A DNA stretch of 32,773 nt from JBBDMC01 sp964441935 (GCA_964441935.1 CAYTXI010000014.1:1-32773), one strand, 5' to 3'. Shown: positions 1-8,142, counted from the first letter of the stretch. Numbers and translations are program-made. The notes: generated from the sequence alone by a model not told the origin.

Positions 1-527
1 AGACCGACGGCAAGCTCGACGCCTTCGTCTGCTCGGTCGGCACCGGCGGCACGCTCGCCGGCGTCGCGACCTACCTTCGTGAGCAAAAGGCGGACGTGGC
101 GATCGGCTGCGCCGACCCGCACGGCGCCGCCATGTTCAACCTGTTCTCCATCGGCGAGGCCAAACCGAGCGCGGGTAACTCAATAACGGAAGGCATCGGC
201 CTCGGCCGCGTGACCCCGATCATTGAGGGGCTTGCCGTCGACCGGCCATACCTCATCTCCGACGATGAGGCGGTGAGGGCCGTATTCGATCTCGTCGAGC
301 ACGAGGGACTGGTTCTCGGCGGCTCCTCCGGCATCAATGTCGCCGGCGCGATCCGGCTCGCCCGCGACCTCGGCCCCGGTCACACCATTGTCACGGTGCT
401 CTGCGACCCTGGCACCCGCTACCAATCCAAGCTCTTCAATCCGGCGTTCCTGCGCGAACGCGGCCTGCCGACACCGCCGTGGCTGGAGGCGGCGAGCGAC
501 ATCGCGATCCCGTTCGTCAACGCCTGA
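1..527 (+). CDS. cysK: Cysteine synthase A, C-terminal part (cut by window start)
   Basis: O-acetylserine (thiol) lyase, the last step of cysteine synthesis from O-acetylserine and sulfide in the cytoplasm, PLP-dependent. Only the last 174 residues are present, read in frame from base 3 to a TGA at 525-527. Near the start is the glycine-rich loop VGTGGT that holds the PLP phosphate in this family. Further on, GGSSG and the stretch VTVLCDPGTRYQSKLF match the C-terminal half of CysK/CysM-type enzymes. The PLP lysine and N-terminal domain lie outside the window, so CysK cannot be told from cystathionine beta-synthase-like relatives with full certainty; the absence of CBS domains favours CysK. 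It is convergent with the hydrolase that follows, 69 bases away. Confidence 0.88.
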   Translation, partial: TDGKLDAFVCSVGTGGTLAGVATYLREQKADVAIGCADPHGAAMFNLFSIGEAKPSAGNSITEGIGLGRVTPIIEGLAVDRPYLISDDEAVRAVFDLVEHEGLVLGGSSGINVAGAIRLARDLGPGHTIVTVLCDPGTRYQSKLFNPAFLRERGLPTPPWLEAASDIAIPFVNA

Positions 528-596
528 AATCGTGTCCCGGGCGCGGCGCGGCACGGCCGTGGTGCGCTGTTGACTGAACCGAGACCGAGGCGGAGG

Positions 597-1453
597 TCAC
601 GCGCCGGCCGCGATCTCGACCAGGATGCCCGCCAGCGCATCGGGCTGCGAGTCGAACGGCGAGTGGCTGGATTCCAGGGTGTGGACAACCGTCTTCGATC
701 CCATGGCTTCGTCCATCATCGCGATCATGTTCTTCTGCCCGGCCGGCGTGACTGCGCGGTCGAGCGTGCAGCGGACGTAGTGGCGTGGCACCGTGCCGAA
801 CCGCTCCCGCGTCGCCGGGCTCGGCACCCCTGTCACCTGCGCCGGCTCGTCGCAATGGAAATGCGCCATCGCCCGCTCGAAGGTCGCGTCGTCGACATCG
901 CCGCAATAGGCCTGCCGGATGCGTTCACGGTATTGTGGATCGCTCGTGCCGAAGTTGACGCGCATCGCGCCGATCTCTGGAGGGGGAGCCACAAACAGCG
1001 ACGGCACGAGCGCATCGCGCATCTCCGGCGCCTGAATCATTTCGATCGGGCGCATGCCCGGCGGCAGCATAAAGGCGGCGACATAGACGGCGGCCGCCAG
1101 CAGCTCTGGCACGGCTTCGGCCACCTGCGACACGGTCGCGCCGCCGAGCGAGTGGCCGACGAGCACGACCTTGCCGTCGGTCTGCGCGGCCATCGCGCGC
1201 ACCGCCTCGCTCACGGCTTCGGTCCGCTCCGCCTGGGTCACGTCCGCGTTCGGCGAAGGTTCACCGGCGAAGGCCGCCGCGTCGTGCGGGCGGTTGCGAA
1301 ACGATTGCGGCCATTTGGCGTTGACCCCGGCGCCCGGCAGGTCGAGCGCATGAGTCGCGAACCTTGCGCCTTGAGCCTCGCATCGACCTCGTCCCACGTG
1401 TTGTGGTTGTGCCAGGCGCCATGAACGAAGACGAAACCCGGTTTGCCGTTCAT
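597..1453 (-). pseudogene. Alpha/beta hydrolase, frameshifted
   Basis: A small alpha/beta hydrolase of the esterase type (about 285 residues), substrate unknown. The ATG at 1451-1453 is preceded by AGGAGG at 1463-1468, a good ribosome site. The N-terminal frame gives FVFVHGAWH, the oxyanion-hole motif, and runs to KAQG near 1361-1372. The rest continues in a different frame from about RFATHALDLPGAG onward and holds GHSLGG (nucleophile Ser codon at 1149-1151) and a C-terminal SHSPF that supplies the catalytic His. So all parts of the fold are present but split by a net one-base shift between about 1355 and 1375. Because the sequence is draft (see the N run at 3664), an assembly or base-calling error is as likely as a real mutation. 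The gene is divergent from alaX. Confidence 0.75.
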
Positions 1454-1564
1454 CCGCGAAGCCCTCCTCTGCCGCTTCCAGCCTTGTGGGCGCGATAGTA
1501 ACGGGGAATTTCGCTCGGAGCGAAACGGTTCTAGGATCGCCCACCGAGCCAGGGCTGCGCTACC

Positions 1565-2278
1565 ATGCCGACCACGCTGATCTTCCGCGACGACCCCTAT
1601 CTTCCCGCGACCGAAGCCACGGTGCTGGCGGTCAATGACCGGCGCGGCATCATCCTCGACCGCACAGTGTTCTATGCGACCGGCGGCGGCCAGCCGGGCG
1701 ATTCCGGCACGCTGGAGCGGGAGGGGGCGCCGGTCGCCATCGCCACCGCCGTCTACGGTGACGACAAGACCGAAATCGTCCACGTCCCCGGCGAGACCGA
1801 GCCGCTGCCGGAGCCCGGCGAGCGGGTGAAGGCCGTCCTCGACTGGCAGCGCCGCCACCGCCACATGCGCATCCACACCGGGCTGCACCTGTTGTCGGTG
1901 GTGCTGCCCTTCCCCGTCACCGGCGGCTCGATCCGCGCCGAGGAGGGGCGCCTCGATTTCGACATCGCCGGCGATGTCCCGCCCAAGGAGGAGATCGAGG
2001 AGCGGTTGAACGCCCTCGTCGCCGCCGACTACCCGGTGAGCGCGGAATGGATCACCGATGAGGAGCTCATGGCCAAGCCCGATCTGGTCAAGACCATGAA
2101 GGTCAAGCCGCCGATGGGCGCCGGCAAGGTACGCCTGATCCGCATCGGCGACATCGACCTCCAGCCCTGCGGCGGCACCCACGTGCGCTCCACCGCCGAG
2201 ATCGGCCCTCTGGTCATCGGCAAGATCGAGAGCAAGGGCCGCCAGAACCGCCGCGTGCGCATTCGGTTCGCGGACTAG
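1565..2278 (+). CDS. alaX: Alanyl-tRNA editing protein AlaX
   Basis: Free-standing editing domain that removes serine or glycine wrongly attached to tRNA-Ala, homologous to the editing part of alanyl-tRNA synthetase. The 237-residue protein has the N-terminal beta-barrel region with the glycine-rich motif GGGQPGDSG (residues 40-48) and then the zinc site: HTGLH gives His104 and His108, and CGGTH gives Cys202 and His206. The length and the glycine motif match the medium AlaX-M class, which has both domains; the short AlaX-S class lacks the glycine motif. It starts at ATG 1565 and ends two bases before sseA, so the two genes are almost certainly cotranscribed. Specificity (Ser versus Gly) cannot be read from the sequence. 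Confidence 0.9.
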   Translation: MPTTLIFRDDPYLPATEATVLAVNDRRGIILDRTVFYATGGGQPGDSGTLEREGAPVAIATAVYGDDKTEIVHVPGETEPLPEPGERVKAVLDWQRRHRHMRIHTGLHLLSVVLPFPVTGGSIRAEEGRLDFDIAGDVPPKEEIEERLNALVAADYPVSAEWITDEELMAKPDLVKTMKVKPPMGAGKVRLIRIGDIDLQPCGGTHVRSTAEIGPLVIGKIESKGRQNRRVRIRFAD

Positions 2279-2280
2279 GA

Positions 2281-3171
2281 ATGACCGACCGCTCCCGCTG
2301 GTTCGTGTCGACCGAGTGGCTCGCCGGCCACCTTGACGATCCGAACGTCGTCGTTGTCGACGGCACCTGGCACCTTGCCGCGACCGGTCGGAACGCGCGG
2401 GCCGAGTACGACGTGGGCCATATCCCCGGCGCCGTGTTCTTCGACATCGACGCCATCGCCGACACCTCCAACCCCCTGCCCCACATGCTGCCGACCGCCG
2501 AGGCCTTCGCCGAGGCCGTCGGCGCCCTCGGCATCGACGACAAGCAACGCATCGTCGTCTACGACGTGCTCGGGCTCTACTCGGCCCCGCGGGTGTGGTG
2601 GACATTCAGGATCATGGGCGCCGCGGACGTGGTCATCCTCGACGGCGGGCTGCCGAAATGGCGAACCGAGGGACGCCCGGTTGACAACCGGCCGGTGACG
2701 CGTGCACGGAGGCGCTTCGATGCCGCGTTCGACCCGGCGGTGGCGCGCAATCTCGCCCAGGTTCGCGACGACCTCACGACGGGCGCGATCCAAGTGGTGG
2801 ACGCGCGCCCCGCGCCACGGTTTCTGGGCGATGCCCCGGAACCGCGGTCGTGGGTGCGTACGGGCCGCATCCCGGGCAGCCTCAACCTCCCAGCCACCGA
2901 GCTGATCGCCGACGGCCGGCTGAAGCCACGGGAGGCGCTGCGCGCGGCCTTCGCCGCCGCCGGCGTCGACCTCACCAAGCCGGTGGTCACCATGTGCGGC
3001 TCCGGTGTCAACGCCGCGACCCTCAACCTCGCCCTTGACATGCTCGGCGTGACGGACTCTGCGCTCTATGACGGTTCGTGGACGGAATGGGGCGGCCGCG
3101 ACGACATGCCGGTCGCGGTCGGACCGATCAGCGGCGAAGCAGCCACAGGATCAGCGACAGAACAGCGCTGA
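2281..3171 (+). CDS. sseA: 3-mercaptopyruvate sulfurtransferase / rhodanese
   Basis: Two-domain sulfurtransferase (296 residues) that moves sulfur from 3-mercaptopyruvate or thiosulfate to an acceptor through a cysteine persulfide. The N-terminal rhodanese domain (about residues 1-135) is inactive and structural, as usual. The C-terminal domain carries the active loop CGSGVNA at 239-245, with Cys239 as nucleophile. CGSGV is typical of mercaptopyruvate sulfurtransferase, while thiosulfate-type rhodaneses usually have CRKGV, so the former is preferred. The usual Thr of CGSGVTA is Asn here. The ATG lies two bases after the alaX stop, with the AGGA that overlaps that stop as possible ribosome site. 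The last 44 bases overlap the 3' end of the DUF2905 gene on the other strand. Confidence 0.9.
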   Translation: MTDRSRWFVSTEWLAGHLDDPNVVVVDGTWHLAATGRNARAEYDVGHIPGAVFFDIDAIADTSNPLPHMLPTAEAFAEAVGALGIDDKQRIVVYDVLGLYSAPRVWWTFRIMGAADVVILDGGLPKWRTEGRPVDNRPVTRARRRFDAAFDPAVARNLAQVRDDLTTGAIQVVDARPAPRFLGDAPEPRSWVRTGRIPGSLNLPATELIADGRLKPREALRAAFAAAGVDLTKPVVTMCGSGVNAATLNLALDMLGVTDSALYDGSWTEWGGRDDMPVAVGPISGEAATGSATEQR

Positions 3172-3328
3172 TGACAAGCGAGGTGACGATCGGCACGTAG
3201 AGCCGGAAATTGTCGCGCTCGATGACGATGTCGCCCGGCAGCCGCCCGAGCCCGAGCTTGCCGAGATACGGCCAAGCGAGGCCCACCGCCACCAGAACAA
3301 CACCGAGAATGATGAGGAACCGCGCCAT
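3128..3328 (-). CDS. DUF2905 family small membrane protein
   Basis: A 66-residue protein with two predicted membrane segments, about residues 4-21 and 47-63, separated by a short loop containing LPGDIVIER. That loop, followed by an F-x-x-Y/F-x-P-I pattern, is the signature of DUF2905 proteins, whose function is unknown. The length is normal for the family. It lies 32 bases downstream of aapP on the same strand and could be the last gene of that transcript. Its 3' end overlaps the 3' end of sseA by 44 bases. Confidence 0.85.
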   Translation of the reverse strand: MARFLIILGVVLVAVGLAWPYLGKLGLGRLPGDIVIERDNFRLYVPIVTSLVISAVLSLILWLLRR

Positions 3329-3360
3329 GGTCCCGCAGATGGTGCGCCCGCGGCGCTCGA

Positions 3361-4169
3361 CTAGTGCAGGATCTGGCTGAGGAACAGCTTGGTGCGATCG
3401 TGCTCGGGGTTGTTGAAGAAGACGTCGGGCGCGTTCTGCTCGATGATCTGGCCCTCGTCCATGAAGATCACGCGGTTGGCAACCTGGCGGGCGAAACCCA
3501 TCTCGTGCGTGACCACCAGCATCGTCATGCCCTCCTCCGCCAGGCCGACCATGACGTCGAGCACTTCCTTGATCATTTCAGGGTCGAGCGCCGAGGTCGG
3601 CTCGTCAAACAGCATGATGCGCGGGTTCATGCACAGCGCCCGCGCGATCGCTACCCGCTGCTGNNNNNNNNNNGCTGACCACCGGAGAGCTGGCCCGGAT
3701 ATTTGCTCGCCTGCTCGGGGATCTGGACGCGCGTCAGGTAGCGCATCGCCACCTCCTCCGCCTCCTTCTTCGGCATGCGCCGCACCCAGATCAGCGCCAG
3801 CGTGCAGTTCTCCAGAATGGTCAGGTGGGGGAACAGATTGAAATGCTGGAACACCATCCCGACCTCACGGCGGATCTCGTCGATCTTCTTGAGGTCGCCG
3901 GTGAGCTCTATGCCTTCGACGACGATCTTGCCTTTCTGGTGTTCCTCCAGTCGGTTGATGCATCTGATCATGGTCGACTTGCCCGACCCCGATGGACCGC
4001 AGATGACGATGCGCTCGCCGCGCATGACCTTGAGGTTGATGTTCCGCAAGACGTGGAAGTCGCCGAACCACTTGTTCATGTCAGCGATGTCGATCGCCAC
4101 GTCGGTCTCGGAGACGGTCATCTTCGACCGGCCGTCGCCGGCGGTAATGGTCGCGGTGGCATCGGTCAT
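3361..4169 (-). CDS. aapP: General L-amino acid ABC transporter, ATP-binding protein AapP (interrupted by an assembly gap)
   Basis: ATPase of a polar amino-acid uptake ABC transporter, at the inner face of the cytoplasmic membrane. Walker A is GPSGSGKST (residues 58-66), the Q-loop is VFQHFNLF, the signature is LSGGQ (161-165), and Walker B plus D-loop is LFDEPTSALD. The ten N at 3664-3673 fall directly after LSGGQ. The frame before the gap and the frame after it differ, yet the residues on either side (LSGGQ, then QQRVAIARAL) join as in any family member, so the gene is intact and the gap length is arbitrary. Start ATG at 4167-4169 has a purine-rich GGGGAAG upstream; an internal ATG at residue 17 is an alternative. 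Last of aapJQMP, 15 bases after aapM. Confidence 0.93.
3664..3673. other. Assembly gap (10 N)
   Basis: Ten unknown bases inside aapP. The coding sequence on the minus strand ends with GGTCAGC before the gap and resumes with CAGCAGCGG after it. The family motif LSGGQQQR would need GGT CAG CAG CAG CGG, so the two contig ends probably abut or overlap by one to four bases, and no sequence is missing. Confidence 0.97.
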
Positions 4170-4184
4170 TGGACGACTTCCCCT

Positions 4185-5672
4185 TCAGTGCCTGTGGCCG
4201 GTGTCGAGTCGGCGTTCGACGTACATCGAGTAACGCGACATGCCGAAACAGAATAACCAGAAGACAAACCCGGCGAACACATAGCCGGTTGCCGGCGTCT
4301 TCGACGACGCCCAGTTGGAGTCGGCGAAATTGAGCTGGACGATACCGAGCAGGTCGAACAGACCGATGATCAGCACCAGGCTCGTGTCCTTGAACAGGCT
4401 AATGAACGAGTTGACGATGCCTGGGATAACGATCTTCAACGCCTGCGGCAGAACGATCATCCGCATCATCTGCCAGTAGGTCAGTCCGAGCGCCTGCGCA
4501 CCCTCGTACTGTCCCCTGGGGATCGCCTGGAGGCCGCCGCGGACGGTCTCCGCCATGTATGCCGAGGTGAACAGGGCGACGCCGATGAGCGCCCTCATCA
4601 GCTTGTCGAAGTTGACTCCCGGCGGCAGGAACACCGGCAGCATGACGCTCGCCATGAATAGCACCGTGATCAGCGGAACGCCGCGCCAGAACTCGATGAA
4701 CACGATCGAGCAGAAGCGCACCACCGGCAGCTTCGACCGTCGGCCGAGTGCGAGGAACACGCCCGCGGGCAGCGAAGTGACCATGCCGACGATCGCCACC
4801 ACCAGCGTCACCAGGAGACCGCCCCACAGCTGGGTCTCGACGTAGGACAGGCCGAAATCGGTGGATAGCACCGCCAGAACCGCCGCCGCCGCCGCGATTC
4901 CCGCCCAGACGGGCCACAGGAGGCCACTGCCGGGCCGGCCCGGCGTGGCCAGGATCGCGACCGCCCCTGCCACCAGCGCCACTGCCGCGCACAGCCCGAC
5001 GACCAAGGTCGACGCCGACAGCGACCGGCCGCCAAGCGGCACGCGGACGTCCGGCATGGCCAACGAGGCGATCGCCAGGACGACACCGGCAGCCACGGCG
5101 ACGGTGGCGATGCGCGCCGCCGGCGCCTCCGTCATCGCTCCAGCGACGAAGCCGGTCGCCAGAGCCCCAGCGATCACAAGGAACCCGACGATGGACCAGG
5201 GGAACTCGAAGTCGCCCCCGGTCAGCAGGATCAAGGCGGCGATTGGGAACGCCGCCAGCAGGTAGAAGCCGTTCTCGCGCTTGAACGGCACCTGCGGGAT
5301 GGCCATGGGGACGAGGCCGGCAACCAGCAGGATGGCCGTCAGATCGACCCGCCAGCGCTCCGCGATCGGATAGCGGCCGTACATGAACTGAGCGAACTTC
5401 GCCTCGACGAACGCCCAGCATGCGCCCGTGCCCTCCACGATGCAGTCCTCCCGGCCCTCGCCGGTCCACACGGCGTCGATGAACGCCCACTTCACTAGCG
5501 GTGGGACGATCCAGACCAGGAACAGGATGCCGAGGATCGTCAGGATCGCATTGGTGGTCGACGAGAACAGGTTGGCGCGCAGCCAGCCGATCGCACCGAC
5601 CTCGCCCGGCGGCGGCGCCAGGATCGGCTCCTCGCCCTCGCGGACAAAGACGTAGTCTTCGGTCGTTGCCAT
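4185..5672 (-). CDS. aapM: General L-amino acid ABC transporter, permease AapM
   Basis: Inner-membrane permease of the AapJQMP uptake system. The C-terminal half (from about residue 285) is a normal HisM/GlnP-type permease domain with the coupling-helix sequence EGAQALGLTYWQMM and then LPQALKIVIPG. The N-terminal part, with a first membrane helix (about 42-60) and a loop with two cysteines (77 and 85) followed by FVEAKFAQFMYGRYP, is typical of AapM. At 495 residues it is about 100 longer than I expect for AapM (near 385-400). The excess is a hydrophobic Ala/Val-rich stretch at about 158-272, placed between two segments that are normally close. The start ATG (5670-5672) is one base after the aapQ stop. 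Confidence 0.92.
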   Translation of the reverse strand: MATTEDYVFVREGEEPILAPPPGEVGAIGWLRANLFSSTTNAILTILGILFLVWIVPPLVKWAFIDAVWTGEGREDCIVEGTGACWAFVEAKFAQFMYGRYPIAERWRVDLTAILLVAGLVPMAIPQVPFKRENGFYLLAAFPIAALILLTGGDFEFPWSIVGFLVIAGALATGFVAGAMTEAPAARIATVAVAAGVVLAIASLAMPDVRVPLGGRSLSASTLVVGLCAAVALVAGAVAILATPGRPGSGLLWPVWAGIAAAAAVLAVLSTDFGLSYVETQLWGGLLVTLVVAIVGMVTSLPAGVFLALGRRSKLPVVRFCSIVFIEFWRGVPLITVLFMASVMLPVFLPPGVNFDKLMRALIGVALFTSAYMAETVRGGLQAIPRGQYEGAQALGLTYWQMMRMIVLPQALKIVIPGIVNSFISLFKDTSLVLIIGLFDLLGIVQLNFADSNWASSKTPATGYVFAGFVFWLFCFGMSRYSMYVERRLDTGHRH

Positions 5673-5673
5673 G

Positions 5674-6873
5674 CTAGCGCTCCACCAGCGCGACGCGCCG
5701 GTTGAACCAGTTCATGAATGCCGACGTGGCGAGGCTGATCGACAAATAGACCAGCATCGTGATGAAGATCACCTCGACCGCCTGGCCTGTCTGGTTGAGG
5801 ACCGTTCCGGAGAACACAGAGACCAGATCGGGATAGCCGATTGCCACGGCGAGTGAGGAGTTCTTGGTCAGGTTGAGGTACTGGCTGGTGAGCGGTGGGA
5901 TGATCACTCGCATCGCCTGGGGGATAATGATCAGGCGAAGCGTCGTGCCCGGCCTCAAGCCCACCGCGTAGGCGGCTTCCGTCTGGCCGTGTGAGATCGC
6001 CAGGATGCCGGCGCGAACGATCTCGGCGATGTAAGTGGCGGTGTAGAAGGTGAGGCCCGCCAGGAGCGCCAGGAACTCCGGCTTGATCGCGATTCCACCG
6101 ACGAAATTGAAACCCTTGAGCTCAGGGTATTCGAATGACAGCGGCGATCCGGAAATCAGGAAAGTCAGCAACGGCACGCCGATCAGAATCGCAAGACCGT
6201 AGCGTAGCGCGTGAAGCCTCTGCCCTGTCGCCATTTGGCGGCGTCGCGCCCATTGCGCCAACCCGATGACCGCGACGACGGCGACAACGACGGCAATGAC
6301 AGTTACGCCGAAGCCTGTCTCGAACACCGGACGCGGCACGATCAGGCCACGATTACTGAGGCTGCTTGCGAAGGGTAGAGTGTAGCCCTGCCGCGGGCCG
6401 GGCAGGACCGAAAGAACGGCCTTGTACCAGAACAGGAGCTGGAGAAGCACGGGTATGTTGCGCAGCGTCTCAACGTAAACCGTCGCCATCCTGCCGATCA
6501 GCCAGTTCTTGGAGAGCCGCCCGATGCCGACCAGGAAACCGATGATCGAAGAGAGCACGATGCCGAGCGCGGCGACCAGGAGCGTGTTGAGCAGGCCGAC
6601 CAGGAATGCCCGGCCGTAGCTCATCTCCAACGTATAGGGAATCAGCGACTGCGAAACGTCGAAACCGGCGCGCTCGGAGAAGAAGCCGAAGCCCGACGCG
6701 ATATTGGCGCGTCTCAAGTTCTCGATGGTGTTCGTGGCGATCCAGGCGAAGAACCCGATCAGCACCACCGCCAGCACCGCCTGGAAGACGATGCCGCGGA
6801 CCTTTGGGTCATAGATCAGCGACGCGCGCGATCCTCGCGCCGGGTGCCCAGTCACACCTTCATGAACTGCCAT
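5674..6873 (-). CDS. aapQ: General L-amino acid ABC transporter, permease AapQ
   Basis: Second inner-membrane permease of the amino-acid transporter, forming a heterodimer with AapM. The 399-residue protein starts at ATG 6871-6873 (MAVHEG) with GGAGA four bases upstream; the frame is open 20 codons further, but that extension is Trp/Arg-rich and has no ribosome site. It shows an N-terminal cytoplasmic tail, a first helix (VLAVVLIGFFAWIA), a long periplasmic loop and the permease domain with the coupling motif TEAAYAVGLRPGTTL followed by IIPQAMRVIIP. The length is normal. It ends with TAG one base before the aapM ATG, so translation is likely coupled. A strong stem-loop separates it from aapJ. 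Confidence 0.93.
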   Translation of the reverse strand: MAVHEGVTGHPARGSRASLIYDPKVRGIVFQAVLAVVLIGFFAWIATNTIENLRRANIASGFGFFSERAGFDVSQSLIPYTLEMSYGRAFLVGLLNTLLVAALGIVLSSIIGFLVGIGRLSKNWLIGRMATVYVETLRNIPVLLQLLFWYKAVLSVLPGPRQGYTLPFASSLSNRGLIVPRPVFETGFGVTVIAVVVAVVAVIGLAQWARRRQMATGQRLHALRYGLAILIGVPLLTFLISGSPLSFEYPELKGFNFVGGIAIKPEFLALLAGLTFYTATYIAEIVRAGILAISHGQTEAAYAVGLRPGTTLRLIIIPQAMRVIIPPLTSQYLNLTKNSSLAVAIGYPDLVSVFSGTVLNQTGQAVEVIFITMLVYLSISLATSAFMNWFNRRVALVER

Positions 6874-6920
6874 TCTCCACCACCACCCCCGGCGGCGCCC
6901 GCACCAACCGCCCAGGTAGC

Positions 6921-6944
6921 CGGGCGGGCCCAAAGGCCCGCCCG
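6921..6944 (-). promoter_or_regulatory. Perfect 10-bp stem-loop between aapJ and aapQ
   Basis: Bases 6921-6930 and 6935-6944 are exact reverse complements with a four-base loop (6931-6934). All but one of the ten pairs sit in a GC-only stem. There is no T run on the minus-strand side, so it is not a normal intrinsic terminator. Such hairpins after periplasmic-binding-protein genes commonly protect the upstream message or cut transcription, giving more binding protein than permease. That role is inferred here. Confidence 0.75.
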
Positions 6945-6957
6945 ATTCGTCATCGCC

Positions 6958-7977
6958 TTAGCGGATCGGCGGCGCGTACTGAATGCCGCCCTTCGAGGTC
7001 CACAACCCGTTCAGGCCGCGGGAGATGTGCAGCGGCGAATCGATGCCGATGTTGCGCTCGAAGACTTCGCTGTAGTTCCCGAGGGCCTTGATTACGTTGT
7101 AGGCCCAGTCATTGGACAGACCAATGGCCTCGCCGAACGTGCCGTCGGTGCCGAGCAGGCGGCGAATCTCCTGATTGTCGCTGTTCCTCATATCGTCGAC
7201 GTTGCGCTGCGTGACGCCGAGCTCTTCAGCATTGAGCAGGGCAAAGTGGACCCATTTGACGATGTTGAACCACTGATCGTCTCCCTGCCGCACCACCGGC
7301 CCCAACGGCTCCTTGGAGATGATCTCGGGCAGAACGACATGGTCAGCGGGATTGGTCAGCGTCAGCCGGATCGAATACAGGCCAGAGGCGTCAGTCGTGT
7401 ACGCGTCGCAACGCCCGCTGTCGTAGGCAGCCGTGGCCTCTTCAAATTTCTCGAACACGACCGGATTGTAGGTCATGTTGTTGCGCTTGAAGTAGTCGGC
7501 GAGGTTCAGCTCGGTGGTCGTGCCGGTCTGCACGCAAACCGACGCGCCCGAGAGTTCCAGGGCAGATGCGACGCCGAGATCCTTGCGCACCAAGAAACCC
7601 TGCCCGTCGTAGTAGCTGGTTCCCACAAAAGTCAGGCCGAGCGAGGTGTCGCGCGACATCGTCCACGTCGTGTTGCGCGACAGCATGTCGATCTCGCCGG
7701 ATTGCAGTGCAGTGAAGCGCTCCTTGGCCGTCAGCGGTGTGAATTTCACCGCCCGCCGGTCGTTGAAGACGGCCACTGCGACAGCTCGGCAATAATCAAC
7801 GTCGAAGCCTCGCCATTCCCCGGCATCGTCAGTTGCGCCAAAGCCGAGCAATCCGGTGTTGACGCCACATTGGACGAAGCCTTTTGCCTTGACGTCGTCA
7901 AGCGTGGCAGCGCTAGCCGTGCCGGCGAGTAAGCCGATCGCCGCAACCGCCGCAATTGGCAAGAGTTTAGTGATCAT
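6958..7977 (-). CDS. aapJ: General L-amino acid ABC transporter, periplasmic binding protein AapJ
   Basis: Secreted solute-binding protein that delivers L-amino acids to AapQM. The start is ATG 7975-7977 (MITKLLP), with GGAGGA at 7985-7990 seven bases upstream; an ATG five codons earlier would overlap that ribosome site and is rejected. The 339-residue precursor has a signal peptide with cleavage predicted after ASA near residue 23. The mature part starts TLDDVKAKG and contains GVNTGLLGFG and the DMLSRNTTWTMSRD block that mark the AapJ branch of family 3 binding proteins. Length is normal. It is the first gene of the aap operon, divergent from metC as described for Rhizobium leguminosarum, where the system is a broad amino-acid permease. 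Confidence 0.95.
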   Translation of the reverse strand: MITKLLPIAAVAAIGLLAGTASAATLDDVKAKGFVQCGVNTGLLGFGATDDAGEWRGFDVDYCRAVAVAVFNDRRAVKFTPLTAKERFTALQSGEIDMLSRNTTWTMSRDTSLGLTFVGTSYYDGQGFLVRKDLGVASALELSGASVCVQTGTTTELNLADYFKRNNMTYNPVVFEKFEEATAAYDSGRCDAYTTDASGLYSIRLTLTNPADHVVLPEIISKEPLGPVVRQGDDQWFNIVKWVHFALLNAEELGVTQRNVDDMRNSDNQEIRRLLGTDGTFGEAIGLSNDWAYNVIKALGNYSEVFERNIGIDSPLHISRGLNGLWTSKGGIQYAPPIR

Positions 7978-8025
7978 GCGTTTGTCCTCCATCTTTCAGG
8001 ACCGGTTCCAAATAGGCAAAACCAA

Positions 8026-8045
8026 GCGGTTTCGAAGCAAACCGC
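8026..8045. promoter_or_regulatory. 7-bp inverted repeat upstream of aapJ
   Basis: GCGGTTT at 8026-8032 and AAACCGC at 8039-8045 are exact reverse complements around a 6-base spacer, 49-68 bases upstream of the aapJ start. It could be an operator or a hairpin in the leader. No regulator is recognised from the sequence. Confidence 0.5.
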
Positions 8046-8102
8046 ACTCTGTTTTTCAAGCCCTGACAAGGCACTTCATCGATTCCGGCCAAGATCGCCA
8101 AT

Positions 8103-8142
8103 TTGACCGAAACATCTCAGGCCATTATTCGACATCGGTCAA
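8103..8142. promoter_or_regulatory. 8-bp inverted repeat between aapJ and metC
   Basis: TTGACCGA at 8103-8110 and TCGGTCAA at 8135-8142 are exact reverse complements. The arm centres are 32 bp apart, close to three turns of DNA. Each arm also reads TTGACC on its own strand, so they may instead, or also, be divergent -35 elements; convincing -10 boxes were not found at 17 bp. Confidence 0.45.

Noticed and set aside
1454..2605. Long minus-strand frame continuing upstream of the hydrolase
   Set aside because: It runs opposite alaX and sseA with Arg-rich, non-family sequence. Only the part from the ATG at 1453 is hydrolase-like.
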